DNA of 53,170 nt from Paludibacteraceae bacterium. GTDB lineage: Bacteria > Bacteroidota > Bacteroidia > Bacteroidales > Paludibacteraceae. The position numbers and the translations under genes are program-made. Below the pieces are notes generated by a model. The model ran no database searches. It was not told where the DNA came from and saw nothing but the letters and a program-made list of their open reading frames with translations. The stretch covers positions 1-53,170 of the forward strand of contig JAGBRL010000067.1 in the NCBI GenBank assembly GCA_017632345.1, in the 5' to 3' direction. Positions 34,737 to 42,699 of this stretch are shown one piece after another. Each line of letters starts with the position of its first letter. The stretch's first letter is position 1.

Positions 34737-35615
34737 ATGAAAAAAACATTAACTCTTATTCTTTGCTCTCCTTTTTTTATTTCGTGTGTTAGCAGCACGT
34801 CTAACTCCGACATTATAAAGAAGTTGGAGGTGGATTTTGATTACGATGTAATTTCGGAATCCGAAGTCGCTTACACAGGCTACAGTATAAAAAATCAGAA
34901 GTATTTGTTTGATTTGCAAAACGCTGGAGGAGACACTTTCAAATTAGATTTGAACATTCCGTCGGAAGTCATAATTGAAGGAAAAAACTATTCGGTTACA
35001 GTAATTGGAGGTAATGAATTCCTAAACGTGTATGTGCGTAGTGTTGTTATTCCTAAATCTGTGACTCGCATTGAAGAAAGAGCATTTATCCATTACACCA
35101 AACTTGAAAGCGTAGATATTCCCAATTCTGTGACTAGAATTGGATATTCCGCTTTTGCAGGTTGCGCAAAACTTGAAAACATTGTCATTCCCAACTCTGT
35201 GACACATATTGGACAGTTCGCTTTTGCAAGTTGCGTAAAACTTGAAAACATTGTTATTCCCAACTCTGTGACACATATTGGATCCAAAGCGTTTGAGGGC
35301 TGTGTCGCTTTGCGTAGTTTAGTTATTCCTGCGTCGGTGACAAGTATAGGTGCTGGAGTCTTTTCAAATTGCAAGTATTTAGAGACCATTACGTTTGAAA
35401 ATCCGGAGCCTCCTTACTCATGCTCACAAGATGCTGAATATTCCTCCTCTGGTATACCGCTTCCGCCTCCACCGATAAATGAACCAAATTTAACGCATGT
35501 TTTTTCAGGCAGCAACGTAAAAACTGTTTATGTTCCTGCAGGGGCGGTAGATACATACAAGGAATATTTTTCTCTTATTTTAGGCATGGAGATTAATGTT
35601 TTGCCTATTAAGTGA
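34737..35615 (+). CDS. BspA-type LRR lipoprotein
   Basis: A 292-residue lipoprotein from ATG 34737 (MKKTLTLILCSPFFISC, lipobox FISC at residues 14-17); the frame is also open from a TTG four codons earlier. Five to six 23-residue TpLRR repeats (about residues 95-215) have the form LENIVIPNSVTHIGxxAFAxC, two of them nearly identical in DNA. A non-repeat proline-rich stretch (PLPPPPINEPN) and a cap VYVPAGAVDTYKEYF follow. It belongs to the same repeat family as the genes at 23301 and 26824 but is lipid-anchored and on the other strand. A ligand-binding or adhesion role is inferred from the family. Confidence 0.88.
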   Translation: MKKTLTLILCSPFFISCVSSTSNSDIIKKLEVDFDYDVISESEVAYTGYSIKNQKYLFDLQNAGGDTFKLDLNIPSEVIIEGKNYSVTVIGGNEFLNVYVRSVVIPKSVTRIEERAFIHYTKLESVDIPNSVTRIGYSAFAGCAKLENIVIPNSVTHIGQFAFASCVKLENIVIPNSVTHIGSKAFEGCVALRSLVIPASVTSIGAGVFSNCKYLETITFENPEPPYSCSQDAEYSSSGIPLPPPPINEPNLTHVFSGSNVKTVYVPAGAVDTYKEYFSLILGMEINVLPIK

Positions 35616-35620
35616 TTTCG

Positions 35621-35735
35621 GACAACTTCTATGAATTAGGTCAAAACGATTTTGACGGACAAAAAGGGTTCAAAAGCGCCCGAAACGGATTTCAGAATAT
35701 GGAATTTGCAAAAATCGCAATTTATAGAAGTTGTC
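35621..35735. repeat. 115-bp palindromic intergenic repeat (type 1)
   Basis: Arms GACAACTTCTATGAATT (35621-35637) and AATTTATAGAAGTTGTC (35719-35735) are inverted repeats with one mismatch. Related arms occur at 42615-42680 (a second, shorter inverted pair) and 38868-38884 (single arm). It starts 6 bp after the LRR lipoprotein stop and ends before the proS promoter. MITE-like or REP-like; no target duplication was identified. Confidence 0.65.
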
Positions 35736-35779
35736 TTCATTTTTCTGCCAATTAAAAAGGTTACTTCTGACTTTTTTAG

Positions 35780-35787
35780 TACTTTTG
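35780..35787 (+). promoter_or_regulatory. -7 promoter element of proS
   Basis: TACTTTTG matches TAnnTTTG, 35 bp upstream of the proS ATG; no clear -33 TTTG. Confidence 0.5.
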
Positions 35788-35822
35788 CGAATCAAATTCA
35801 GATAACACATTCTAAAAAAAAT

Positions 35823-37304
35823 ATGGCAAAAGAATTAACACCACGTAGCGAAAGTTATTCGCAATGGTATAACGACTTGGTTGTCAAGGCAGATTTAGCA
35901 GAAAACTCTGCGGTAAGAGGCTGTATGGTAATTAAGCCTTACGGTTATGCGATATGGGAAAAGATGCAGGCGGAACTTGACCGCATGTTTAAGGAGACTG
36001 GACACGTAAACGCATACTTCCCTCTTTTCATCCCGAAATCATTCCTCAGCCGCGAAGCTGACCACGTAGAGGGTTTCGCGAAAGAGTGCGCCGTAGTCAC
36101 TCACTACAGGCTGAAAAACAATCCTGACGGAAGCGGTGTTGTGGTTGACCCGGAAGCTAAACTGGAAGAGGAGCTTATAGTGCGACCAACTTCAGAGACT
36201 ATCATCTGGAGCACTTACAAGAACTGGATTCAGTCTTACAGAGATCTTCCTATCTTGTGCAACCAGTGGGCAAACGTGGTGCGCTGGGAGATGAGAACGC
36301 GTCTGTTCCTCCGCACTGCTGAGTTCTTGTGGCAAGAAGGACACACCGCTCACGAAACTTACGAAGAGGCTGAAGCCGAAGCTCAAAAGATGCTTAACGT
36401 GTACGGCGACTTTGCAGAGAAGTTCATGGCTATGCCTGTGATAAAGGGCGTGAAGTCTGCTTCTGAACGTTTTGCTGGGGCGGTTGACACTTACACCATC
36501 GAGGCTCTTATGCAGGACGGAAAGGCTCTGCAGTCTGGCACATCTCACTTCTTGGGACAGAACTTTGCAAAGGCGTTTGACGTGCAGTACCAAACTCGCG
36601 AAGGCAAACTGGATTACGTTTGGGCTACCTCGTGGGGCGTTTCTACTCGCCTTATGGGCGCTCTGATCATGTCGCACTCTGACGACAACGGTCTTGTGCT
36701 TCCTCCTAAACTTGCTCCTTATCAGGTTGTAATTGTGCCTATCGCCGCTAAAAAACTTACGGCAGACATGATTGCGAAAATTGACGACATCATCGCCAAG
36801 CTGAAAGCTAACGGCATATCTGTGAAATACGACGATTCTGACGCAAAGACTCCGGGTTGGAAGTTCGCCGAGTATGAGCTTAAGGGTGTGCCTGTAAGAC
36901 TTACTGTAGGTCCTAGAGATTTTGAAAACGGAACTATCGAAGTTGCCCGCCGCGACACTCTCACTAAAGAGAACGTAAGCATGGACGGAATCGAAACGTT
37001 CGTGAAGAATCTCCTTGACGAAATTCAGGAAAACATCTATCAGAAAGCATTGAAATTCAGAAAGGAAACAATGACTTCTGTTGACACTTACGACGAGTTC
37101 AAGGCTCAGATTGAGAAAGGCGGTTTTGTGCTTGCTCACTGGGACGGCACTCCTGAAACGGAAGCGAGAATTAAAGAGGAGACTAAAGCTACTATACGCT
37201 GCATTCCTTTTGACAGCTATATGGACGGCGACATGGAGCCGGGTGTTTGTATGGTTACAGGAAAACCTTCTAAACGCAGAGTGCTCTTTGCAAGAGCTTA
37301 TTAA
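35823..37304 (+). CDS. proS: Prolyl-tRNA synthetase, archaeal/eukaryotic-type
   Basis: A class II aminoacyl-tRNA synthetase of 493 residues charging tRNA-Pro. The start is ATG 35823 ([20 protein letters not shown]), with a -7 element 35 bp upstream; the longer open frame would run through the palindromic repeat. Motif 2 is in RPTSETIIW...VRWEMRTR and [16 protein letters not shown]; the anticodon-binding domain follows at about residue 280 (PYQVVIVPI); the C-terminus ends FARAY, as in the compact archaeal-type ProRS that lacks the bacterial editing insertion. Strong terminator downstream. Confidence 0.96.
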   Translation: MAKELTPRSESYSQWYNDLVVKADLAENSAVRGCMVIKPYGYAIWEKMQAELDRMFKETGHVNAYFPLFIPKSFLSREADHVEGFAKECAVVTHYRLKNNPDGSGVVVDPEAKLEEELIVRPTSETIIWSTYKNWIQSYRDLPILCNQWANVVRWEMRTRLFLRTAEFLWQEGHTAHETYEEAEAEAQKMLNVYGDFAEKFMAMPVIKGVKSASERFAGAVDTYTIEALMQDGKALQSGTSHFLGQNFAKAFDVQYQTREGKLDYVWATSWGVSTRLMGALIMSHSDDNGLVLPPKLAPYQVVIVPIAAKKLTADMIAKIDDIIAKLKANGISVKYDDSDAKTPGWKFAEYELKGVPVRLTVGPRDFENGTIEVARRDTLTKENVSMDGIETFVKNLLDEIQENIYQKALKFRKETMTSVDTYDEFKAQIEKGGFVLAHWDGTPETEARIKEETKATIRCIPFDSYMDGDMEPGVCMVTGKPSKRRVLFARAY

Positions 37305-37321
37305 TAAAACTCTCAAACATA

Positions 37322-37356
37322 AAAAAGCCCGCTACTAACAGGCGGGCTTTATTTTT
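37322..37356. terminator. Terminator of proS
   Basis: AAAGCCCGC / GCGGGCTTT, 9-bp GC-rich stem with a 9-nt loop followed by ATTTTT. A-rich on the 5' side, so it could act in both directions. Confidence 0.85.
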
Positions 37357-37539
37357 ATGGAAAACGCTTTGGCTTCCCTTCTTTTTTTGAACTATGATTC
37401 AAACTTTTCTTTCACAAAAAATCATTTAATCCAAAACCAACTGAACAGTTCTATTTGTATTAAAATTTAATATTTCTATTAGAACAGAATATATAAGTAA
37501 CTTTCGAAATTTCAACTTTAAAAAATAGTCTTCTTCAAA

Positions 37540-37941
37540 CTATTCCTTAACAGGCAAGTCAACCTGATGAATATAATTGTTTCTGTCAATATACTGCAAC
37601 TTAATGAATCCATTCTCTATTTTAATTCCATAAATATAATCGTGTATCATAACAAATCTTTCTCTTTGAAATTCAGAATAACGATTAAAAAACGAATTTA
37701 CAAAATAACAAACGTAAGCCAAAAATACAAAAACTAATATTCCAATTACAGTTGTTGTAAACTCAACCTCCATATCAAATTTGAGGTTTAATATACCCTC
37801 AATAAAAGTCAATGTGAGAACAACTATCTCCACATATTGCCTTGAAAAATTAGCAGACATATTTCTATCATACCAAGACAGTCTATCTTTATACGCAAAA
37901 GGCGCGAATATGTAATCGCAAGTTGTTTTAATATCTTTCAT
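37540..37941 (-). CDS. Hypothetical two-helix membrane protein
   Basis: A 133-residue protein from ATG 37939-37941 (MKDIKTTCDYIF); the frame is open 32 codons further but those residues look like translated intergenic DNA. Two hydrophobic segments are visible: YVEIVVLTLTFIEGIL and TVIGILVFVFLAYVCYFV. The C-terminal ~55 residues are soluble and polar (NRYSEFQRERFVMIHDYI, IDRNNYIHQVDLP). Not recognised. It lies downstream of the omega-amidase gene on the same strand (~90 bp gap). The 37357-37539 interval shows nothing but AT-rich DNA. Confidence 0.6.
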   Translation of the reverse strand: MKDIKTTCDYIFAPFAYKDRLSWYDRNMSANFSRQYVEIVVLTLTFIEGILNLKFDMEVEFTTTVIGILVFVFLAYVCYFVNSFFNRYSEFQRERFVMIHDYIYGIKIENGFIKLQYIDRNNYIHQVDLPVKE

Positions 37942-38029
37942 TATTTTCACCAAAATAATTTTATGACCATTTTTATCACAAACAATCAAATACTTTACAA
38001 TTACGCAACAAAAGTAACGTTTTTTCAAA

Positions 38030-38812
38030 TTAAACAATCGTTTTCACATCAAACTCATCAGCGTCGCGCCATGCAGGAAACTTGCTTCTGAATCTCTGCA
38101 AAGAATCCAAATCAATCTCGCAAACTTTAAGAGCCACCTCGCCATCACCAAACGCAAGCACTGTCTCGCCCTTAGGCGATATTACGCAAGAGTGTCCGTT
38201 ATGGTCAAACCCAGAACCATCTTTTCCCACACGGTTCACACCGCACACATACGAAAGGTTCTCTATCGCGCGCGCCTTCAGAAGCGTGTCCCAAGCCGCA
38301 ATTCTGACCGTGGGCCAATTCGCCATATAAATCAGCAAATCATACTCGCACCCCACATTTCTGCTCCATACAGGGAACCTCAAATCATAACAAATCTGCA
38401 GACTGATATTCCACCCTTTATACTTTACAACAACGTTTCTGTTGCCTGCCGAAAAACACTTGCCTTCTCCTCCCATTGAGAACAGATGACGTTTATCATA
38501 AAAGTACCGTTCGCCAGACTCGGTCACAAAAAAGGCTCTGTTGAAAAACTTACCATGCTCTTCTGCCATAAAGCTTCCGCAAACAGCACATCCATGCCTT
38601 CGGGCCAGACTCTCCACCGCCTGCATCGTGCTGCCACAACCGCTCTCTGCAAGCTCCGACACATCATCCACCGTGAAGGCAGTCGAAAACATTTCTGGCA
38701 ACAGAAGCACATCAACATCATCTTCCATGTCGGCCATACAACGTTCCACCTGCTCAAGATTCCTTGTCTTGTCGCCCCAAACTATATCATACTGAAAAAT
38801 TGCAATTTTCAT
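38030..38812 (-). CDS. Nitrilase-superfamily omega-amidase (YafV-like)
   Basis: A 260-residue carbon-nitrogen hydrolase from ATG 38810-38812 (MKIAIFQYDIVWGDK). The Glu-Lys-Cys triad is visible: LLLPEMFSTAF (Glu), YDKRHLFSMGGE (Lys) and ISLQICYDLRFPVW (Cys). The DLRFP context and the metabolite-like N-terminus resemble YafV/Nit2 omega-amidases, which hydrolyse 2-oxoglutaramate or 2-oxosuccinamate to the oxoacid and ammonia, repairing by-products of glutamine transamination. Substrate by analogy only. Confidence 0.88.
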   Translation of the reverse strand: MKIAIFQYDIVWGDKTRNLEQVERCMADMEDDVDVLLLPEMFSTAFTVDDVSELAESGCGSTMQAVESLARRHGCAVCGSFMAEEHGKFFNRAFFVTESGERYFYDKRHLFSMGGEGKCFSAGNRNVVVKYKGWNISLQICYDLRFPVWSRNVGCEYDLLIYMANWPTVRIAAWDTLLKARAIENLSYVCGVNRVGKDGSGFDHNGHSCVISPKGETVLAFGDGEVALKVCEIDLDSLQRFRSKFPAWRDADEFDVKTIV

Positions 38813-38867
38813 ATATAAAAAAAATAAAGAGTCACAAAAACGCAATTCGCTTCCGTGACTCCTGAAA

Positions 38868-38884
38868 GACAACTTCTATAAATT
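38868..38884. repeat. Single arm of the palindromic intergenic repeat
   Basis: GACAACTTCTATAAATT is identical to one arm of the 35621-35735 repeat except at one base, and overlaps the stop region of the acyltransferase gene. A small hairpin AGTCAC...GTGACT (about 38830-38860) lies next to it and may help terminate the acyltransferase transcript. Confidence 0.5.
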
Positions 38885-39446
38885 AATCATTAGCAGCGCT
38901 TCCTATAGAGAACTGCTCAGGATGTCTGCCCTTCACATCTTTAAAATAGCGCTTTATCTGTTTAATATCCTCAGCCTCATTGTCTGTAGGATAAAAGATT
39001 TTGTTGATACCCAACTCTTTCTTTTCGTAATCCAGATGCGTAAGCAATATAGGCACACCGGCCTTTTTCGCTATATAGTAAAAGCCCTTTTTCCACTCAG
39101 GGTTCTTTTTGCGAGTCCCTTCCGGAGTGATAGCCAACTGAAATTTGTCTCTTTTACCAAACTCCTCTACAATCTGTTCTGACAAAGACTGTCTTTTGCC
39201 CCGGTCAACCGCAATGCCGCCAATCGGGCCGAAGAACAAGTTGAAAGGGAACCTGAACCACTCTTTCTTTATTAGGAAAGAAGGCCTTGCACCACCTACC
39301 GCGCAGTAACCTATTTTACCGACAATAAAATCATAATTGCTGGTATGAGGAGCCACGCAAAAGATACACTTATCTGGAACTTCGACTGTCAAAGAAGTAC
39401 TCCATCCAAACAATTTGAGTATAAGCTTACAAATTTTCTGTTTCAT
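38883..39446 (-). CDS. PlsC-type 1-acylglycerol-3-phosphate acyltransferase-like protein
   Basis: A 187-residue acyltransferase of the LPLAT family. The HxxxxD block appears as APHTSNYDF near residue 35, and the second substrate-binding block as PEGTR near residue 110. The conserved FGPIGGIAVDRG (block II) is also present. Short LPLATs of this kind in Bacteroidota acylate glycerol- or lyso-phospholipids at the inner membrane; the acceptor is not known. A TACTTTTG promoter element lies at 39502-39509. Confidence 0.88.
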   Translation of the reverse strand: MKQKICKLILKLFGWSTSLTVEVPDKCIFCVAPHTSNYDFIVGKIGYCAVGGARPSFLIKKEWFRFPFNLFFGPIGGIAVDRGKRQSLSEQIVEEFGKRDKFQLAITPEGTRKKNPEWKKGFYYIAKKAGVPILLTHLDYEKKELGINKIFYPTDNEAEDIKQIKRYFKDVKGRHPEQFSIGSAAND

Positions 39447-39511
39447 AAAACGATAACTTTACGGCGCCGGCCAACGCAACCGACGCTTTAACTTTGCGGT
39501 GCAAAAGTATT

Positions 39512-39548
39512 AAAAAGCACGCAAATAATCAATATTTGCGTGCTTTTT
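39512..39548. terminator. Perfect 16-bp hairpin flanked by A/T tracts
   Basis: AAAAAGCACGCAAATA (39512-39527) and TATTTGCGTGCTTTTT (39533-39548) pair perfectly around a 5-nt loop. Sequence features are those of a bidirectional terminator, but it overlaps the region upstream of the acyltransferase promoter and stands beside the larger inverted repeat at 39564-39679. Confidence 0.65.
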
Positions 39549-39563
39549 GTGACATATTTTGCT

Positions 39564-39679
39564 CGGCTCTTTCTTTTAAAGTTTTTATTGAAACGCAATG
39601 CTTCAAAACAAATTTGGCACAATCTTGCAGACAGAGATAAAGCAAGGCAGAAAGCCTTAATTTCTAAAAGAAAGAGCCG
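39564..39679. repeat. 116-bp element with 15-bp perfect inverted repeats
   Basis: CGGCTCTTTCTTTTA (39564-39578) and TAAAAGAAAGAGCCG (39665-39679) are perfect inverted repeats around about 86 bp. No convincing ORF is inside. It fills the gap between the acyltransferase and HsdR_N genes together with the hairpin at 39512. It may be a MITE or encode a structured RNA. Confidence 0.6.
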
Positions 39680-39708
39680 TACACAGGCCCTTCCCGCTAG
39701 CACAAATA

Positions 39709-40773
39709 TCACACTTCTTGTATATCAAAGCCTTGCTCTTCTCCAAATTTAATTATTTCACCAACATTAAATTTACCTATCTGAGTTGTAAAAGCAAATT
39801 TAACGCCATCTGCACTTACCATTAAATCTAATTCTTCTTCAAACCAACGCCTATCCTTTGACTTATCAGCAGAATCAACCTTTGTTCTTTCAATATTTGC
39901 ACAAGTTTCTATATATAACGGAACACGACGCTTTATATCATCGTATGTCAAATTAGGATTCTTTTTCACAAACAATTTCACTATAGCCAATGCCAAGCGT
40001 CCCTTTCCGAGTCGTCCTTCTCCATTTAAACTGTATTTAGTTCTATCTCTAACAGAAGATTCCCTATGCAAAACATAATCCTCCTTCATCATAACACTTG
40101 GGTTTACATTCGCTTTAGTTTTTTTCATGCAAATATTCACCCCTTCTAGAACTTCATCTACACACGAGTCTGAATATCCCTTCGCACACAGATTTTCTTT
40201 CAAAAGTTCTTTCAAGAAACCATCTGCATCTGAAATTAAATCTCCTATATAGTCCTCCAATCTTCTTCTTTCTCCTCGTTTCTCTTCTTGTATTTTACAG
40301 AAAAGAGCCAAATCGTCTAAAGAAAATTTATCTCTACTAAACAAATCAACAAAAGTCCCCCCTAGAGCCGAATCTTCTTCAAATTTAATTTGAACAATAC
40401 ACTCTGGTTCTTTCGTTACTAACGGATCCATATAAAACAATTCTATATGCTCTCCAACATACAAACCAATCCGCACAGACAACAATTTCATATACGAAAT
40501 CAACTGTTCTACTTCATTCGCACTTTGTATATGATTAGGTTTCTTTAATTCTACAACAAACACTGGTTCTTCTTGAATAAAGAAAACCAAATCTGGGAAC
40601 ACATGATTGACAGAACTTCCAACCCTAACTTTATATTGTTCTTCAACTCGTTCTCGACTCCAACCCAATAAATAACGAAAAATAGCCACAATAGTTCTCT
40701 GGTACTCCTTTTCGCTTCCGTTTAGAGTTCTTTCTTTATGCACATCTCTACAGATCTCATTCCAAATATTCAT
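39709..40773 (-). CDS. Stand-alone HsdR N-terminal-domain nuclease-like protein
   Basis: A 354-residue protein from ATG 40771-40773 (MNIWNEICRDVHKER). The first ~130 residues look like the type I restriction enzyme R-subunit N-terminal (HSDR_N) nuclease domain, a PD-(D/E)XK fold: FPDLVFFIQEEPVFVVELKKP contains D and ExK with the right spacing. The helicase motor of a real HsdR is absent and no HsdM/HsdS is adjacent. A helical middle part and a C-terminal region (about 270-354, RRWFEEELDLMVSADGVKFAFTT) are not recognised. Possibly a defence protein or a diverted nuclease. Confidence 0.72.
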   Translation of the reverse strand: MNIWNEICRDVHKERTLNGSEKEYQRTIVAIFRYLLGWSRERVEEQYKVRVGSSVNHVFPDLVFFIQEEPVFVVELKKPNHIQSANEVEQLISYMKLLSVRIGLYVGEHIELFYMDPLVTKEPECIVQIKFEEDSALGGTFVDLFSRDKFSLDDLALFCKIQEEKRGERRRLEDYIGDLISDADGFLKELLKENLCAKGYSDSCVDEVLEGVNICMKKTKANVNPSVMMKEDYVLHRESSVRDRTKYSLNGEGRLGKGRLALAIVKLFVKKNPNLTYDDIKRRVPLYIETCANIERTKVDSADKSKDRRWFEEELDLMVSADGVKFAFTTQIGKFNVGEIIKFGEEQGFDIQEV

Positions 40774-40803
40774 AAACACAAACGTTTAATATGAAAAAAA
40801 ATA

Positions 40804-41700
40804 TCACCTCACCCTCAAGCGGCGGCCGGGGCGCAAAACTGTCTTTGTTGTTATCCTGTTTAGCCTGCAAATCCGCTTAACCGTTGTGCGATGTCTTTTT
40901 GCTATTTTGGAAAGGCAGTCGCCCTTGCGCACTTTGTAATACTTCGCAGGACTGTTCACATAATCCGTCCACTCCTTGAACGAGCCTTTTATTGTCACCA
41001 AATAGTTGTCGTCATACACGGCAAACTCATTGAAGTCAATAATGTTGCGCGGATTTATCGGAATGCCCTGATACCTCGTTTCAAAGTGCAGATGAGGTCC
41101 GGTGGAACGGCCTGTGTTTCCGCCTAATGCGATGACCTCGCCAGCCTTGACCTCCTGCTCTGCCTCCACAAGTATTTTGGACAGATGCGCGTACAAAGTC
41201 TCCAGTCCGTTAGGATGGCGCAACAGCACAAAGTACCCGTACCCTTTACGGCGCGAGCCTACACGCTTGATGCGCACCTTGCCGTCGAAAGCCGCGCGTA
41301 TGGAATCCCCGACCTTGACACGCAAGTCTATGCCGCAATGGAGCCGTGCCCAGCGCGGACCGAACTCCGACGTCACGACGTTTTGCGTAGGCGGACAAAA
41401 ATTTGAACAGTCAACCACAAAAGAGTCTGTCACCTCCGTTACCTTCAGTCCGTACGGATTCAACTTTGAGTTGTCCCAATTCTCAAAGAAGGCAGAATCC
41501 TCTTCCGCCTCGTTCTCTTCATCCTCCGCCATCTGAGCTGCAACAAGCGAATCAAAAACGACCTTCTGCTCCTCCAGCTCTATCGCACCTGCAAAAATAG
41601 GATCGCCGCTGGGCACATCTGCGTCAACAGAATCCTGCTGACCAAACACGCTCAGAGAAAAGGCAAATAACAACACAAAATTTAAAATAAAATTCTTCAT
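40804..41700 (-). CDS. M23-family murein peptidase with C-terminal LysM
   Basis: A 298-residue exported cell-wall hydrolase from ATG 41698-41700 (MKNFILNFVLLFAFSLSVFGQQ, signal peptide). After an acidic linker, the peptidase M23 domain has the zinc ligands HCGIDLRV (HxxxD) and HLHFETR (HxH), with GYGYFVLLRHPNGLETLYAHL in between. The C-terminal ~45 residues (YKVRKGDCLSKIAKRHRTTVKRICRLNRI) are a LysM peptidoglycan-binding domain. It probably cuts peptide cross-links in the periplasm. A consensus promoter with a ~260-nt leader lies upstream. Confidence 0.93.
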   Translation of the reverse strand: MKNFILNFVLLFAFSLSVFGQQDSVDADVPSGDPIFAGAIELEEQKVVFDSLVAAQMAEDEENEAEEDSAFFENWDNSKLNPYGLKVTEVTDSFVVDCSNFCPPTQNVVTSEFGPRWARLHCGIDLRVKVGDSIRAAFDGKVRIKRVGSRRKGYGYFVLLRHPNGLETLYAHLSKILVEAEQEVKAGEVIALGGNTGRSTGPHLHFETRYQGIPINPRNIIDFNEFAVYDDNYLVTIKGSFKEWTDYVNSPAKYYKVRKGDCLSKIAKRHRTTVKRICRLNRITTKTVLRPGRRLRVR

Positions 41701-41877
41701 TATATATATGACTTTATGAGGGTGCCTCCCGCAGAAAAGCATCCTGTTTTCAACATTTCCTTGCGAATAGGATTTCAATGGTGAAGACTCTCACAACCAC
41801 ACATGCAACTTTTCTCATCAGCGCCCTGCACACAAATGCAACGGCTCCATCACTCAATCAAGGCTAAAAACTCTCAG

Positions 41878-41946
41878 TTACAACAAATCATTCCCTTTGT
41901 AAAACTCTTGATACTCACCATTATAAACACTCGGTCTTAGTTTCAT
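41878..41946 (-). CDS. 22-residue upstream ORF in the M23 leader
   Basis: ATG 41944-41946 to TAA 41878-41880 encodes MKLRPSVYNGEYQEFYKGND plus LL. It lies inside the ~260-nt leader between the consensus promoter at 41967-41998 and the M23 gene. An AGGCGGG stretch directly precedes the ATG. Nothing else recognisable is in the 41701-42033 gap. It may be a small protein, a translated leader controlling the peptidase gene, or chance. Confidence 0.3.
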   Translation of the reverse strand: MKLRPSVYNGEYQEFYKGNDLL

Positions 41947-41966
41947 CCCGCCTGTATTCAAGCGTG

Positions 41967-41998
41967 CAAATATAGCGCATTTTTATAAAAAAAGCAAA
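41967..41998 (-). promoter_or_regulatory. Consensus promoter, M23 peptidase transcript
   Basis: On the minus strand: TTTG (41995-41998), 20 bp, TATATTTG (41967-41974). Transcription from here would give an unusually long leader (about 260 nt) before the peptidase ATG at 41700. Confidence 0.6.
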
Positions 41999-42033
41999 AA
42001 TCGGTTCAAAATCTGCAAAATTGACAAAAACTC

Positions 42034-42405
42034 TCACTTTGCGACCCAATATCCCAGCCCCATCAGAAGAAGCCCAAACGCCACACTCACAAAAACATAA
42101 CAGAAAAAAGCAAAAAGCTCTCCGTTCTGCAGCAACTGCACACTTTCGTGAGCAAACGCAGAAAATGTTGTAAAGCCACCGCACAGCCCCGTAGTCAAGA
42201 AAAGCAACCAAGAACTGCTCTGAGCGTTCCATTTGCCAAACAGAGCAAATATCAGCCCAAAAACAAAACATCCTAAAAGATTCACGAGCAACGTGCCCCA
42301 CGGAAAGGCTTGTCCGCAAACCGCCTTCATCAACATCGACACGCAATACCTCAAAGCGCCGCCAACAAAGCTACCGGCTCCCACAATCAGCAATGATTTC
42401 AGCAT
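42034..42405 (-). CDS. crcB: CrcB/Fluc fluoride exporter
   Basis: A 123-residue dual-topology membrane protein with four helices. Family motifs: VGAGSFVGGALRY at the start of TM1, GTLLVNLLGCFVFG with the conserved N (pore-lining Asn) in TM2, and TTGLCGGFTTFSAFAHE with the TFS Phe-box/break region in TM3. Fluc channels export fluoride as dimers. I looked for a fluoride riboswitch upstream and saw none; instead a TATATTTG promoter box with an adjacent palindrome is present. Confidence 0.95.
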   Translation of the reverse strand: MLKSLLIVGAGSFVGGALRYCVSMLMKAVCGQAFPWGTLLVNLLGCFVFGLIFALFGKWNAQSSSWLLFLTTGLCGGFTTFSAFAHESVQLLQNGELFAFFCYVFVSVAFGLLLMGLGYWVAK

Positions 42406-42436
42406 AAATCAAAAACCTTCAAATTATTACACAAGG

Positions 42437-42456
42437 CAAATATAGGCAATATTGCC
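42437..42456 (-). promoter_or_regulatory. crcB -7 box with an adjacent 12-bp palindrome
   Basis: TATATTTG (42437-42444, minus strand) abuts GGCAATATTGCC (42445-42456), a perfect 12-bp palindrome in the spacer region. A regulator binding there would block RNA polymerase. No good -33 TTTG at 19-20 bp. Confidence 0.45.
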
Positions 42457-42614
42457 CAAACTCGCAGCAAAAAGCGTCACTTTAAAGCGAAACGTTGACT
42501 AAACAACCTTTATTGGACATCAAGAAAAAGCCAGAACAGCTACAAAATATTCCTATTTTGCTATCTCCACTTTGCAAAATAAGATTTTTTCTATATTTTT
42601 GTGCCATTATTAAA

Positions 42615-42680
42615 GGCAACTTCTACAAATTAGTCTGAGACTTTTGAAAGGCGCTTTGTTTAGAATTTATAGAAGAGGCC
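42615..42680. repeat. 66-bp palindromic intergenic repeat (type 1, short)
   Basis: Arms GGCAACTTCTACAAATT (42615-42631) and AATTTATAGAAGAGGCC (42664-42680) are imperfect inverted repeats of the same family as 35621-35735. The interior differs in length. It lies just upstream of the AAA-ATPase gene; the remaining 42457-42614 sequence holds nothing recognisable. Confidence 0.6.
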
Positions 42681-42699
42681 TAAACACTATTTTAAAACG

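Noticed and set aside
36192..37316. 374-codon antisense frame over proS
   Set aside because: Antisense to a well-conserved synthetase; no features of its own.
39488..39712. 74-codon minus-strand frame between the acyltransferase and HsdR_N genes
   Set aside because: It runs through the two inverted-repeat structures, has no plausible start context and no recognisable domain.
41921..42346. 141-codon minus-strand frame overlapping crcB
   Set aside because: A shifted frame over crcB; crcB has the complete Fluc family pattern.
42406..42614. Fluoride riboswitch upstream of crcB
   Set aside because: I did not find the conserved pseudoknot sequence; only a promoter box and a palindrome are visible.
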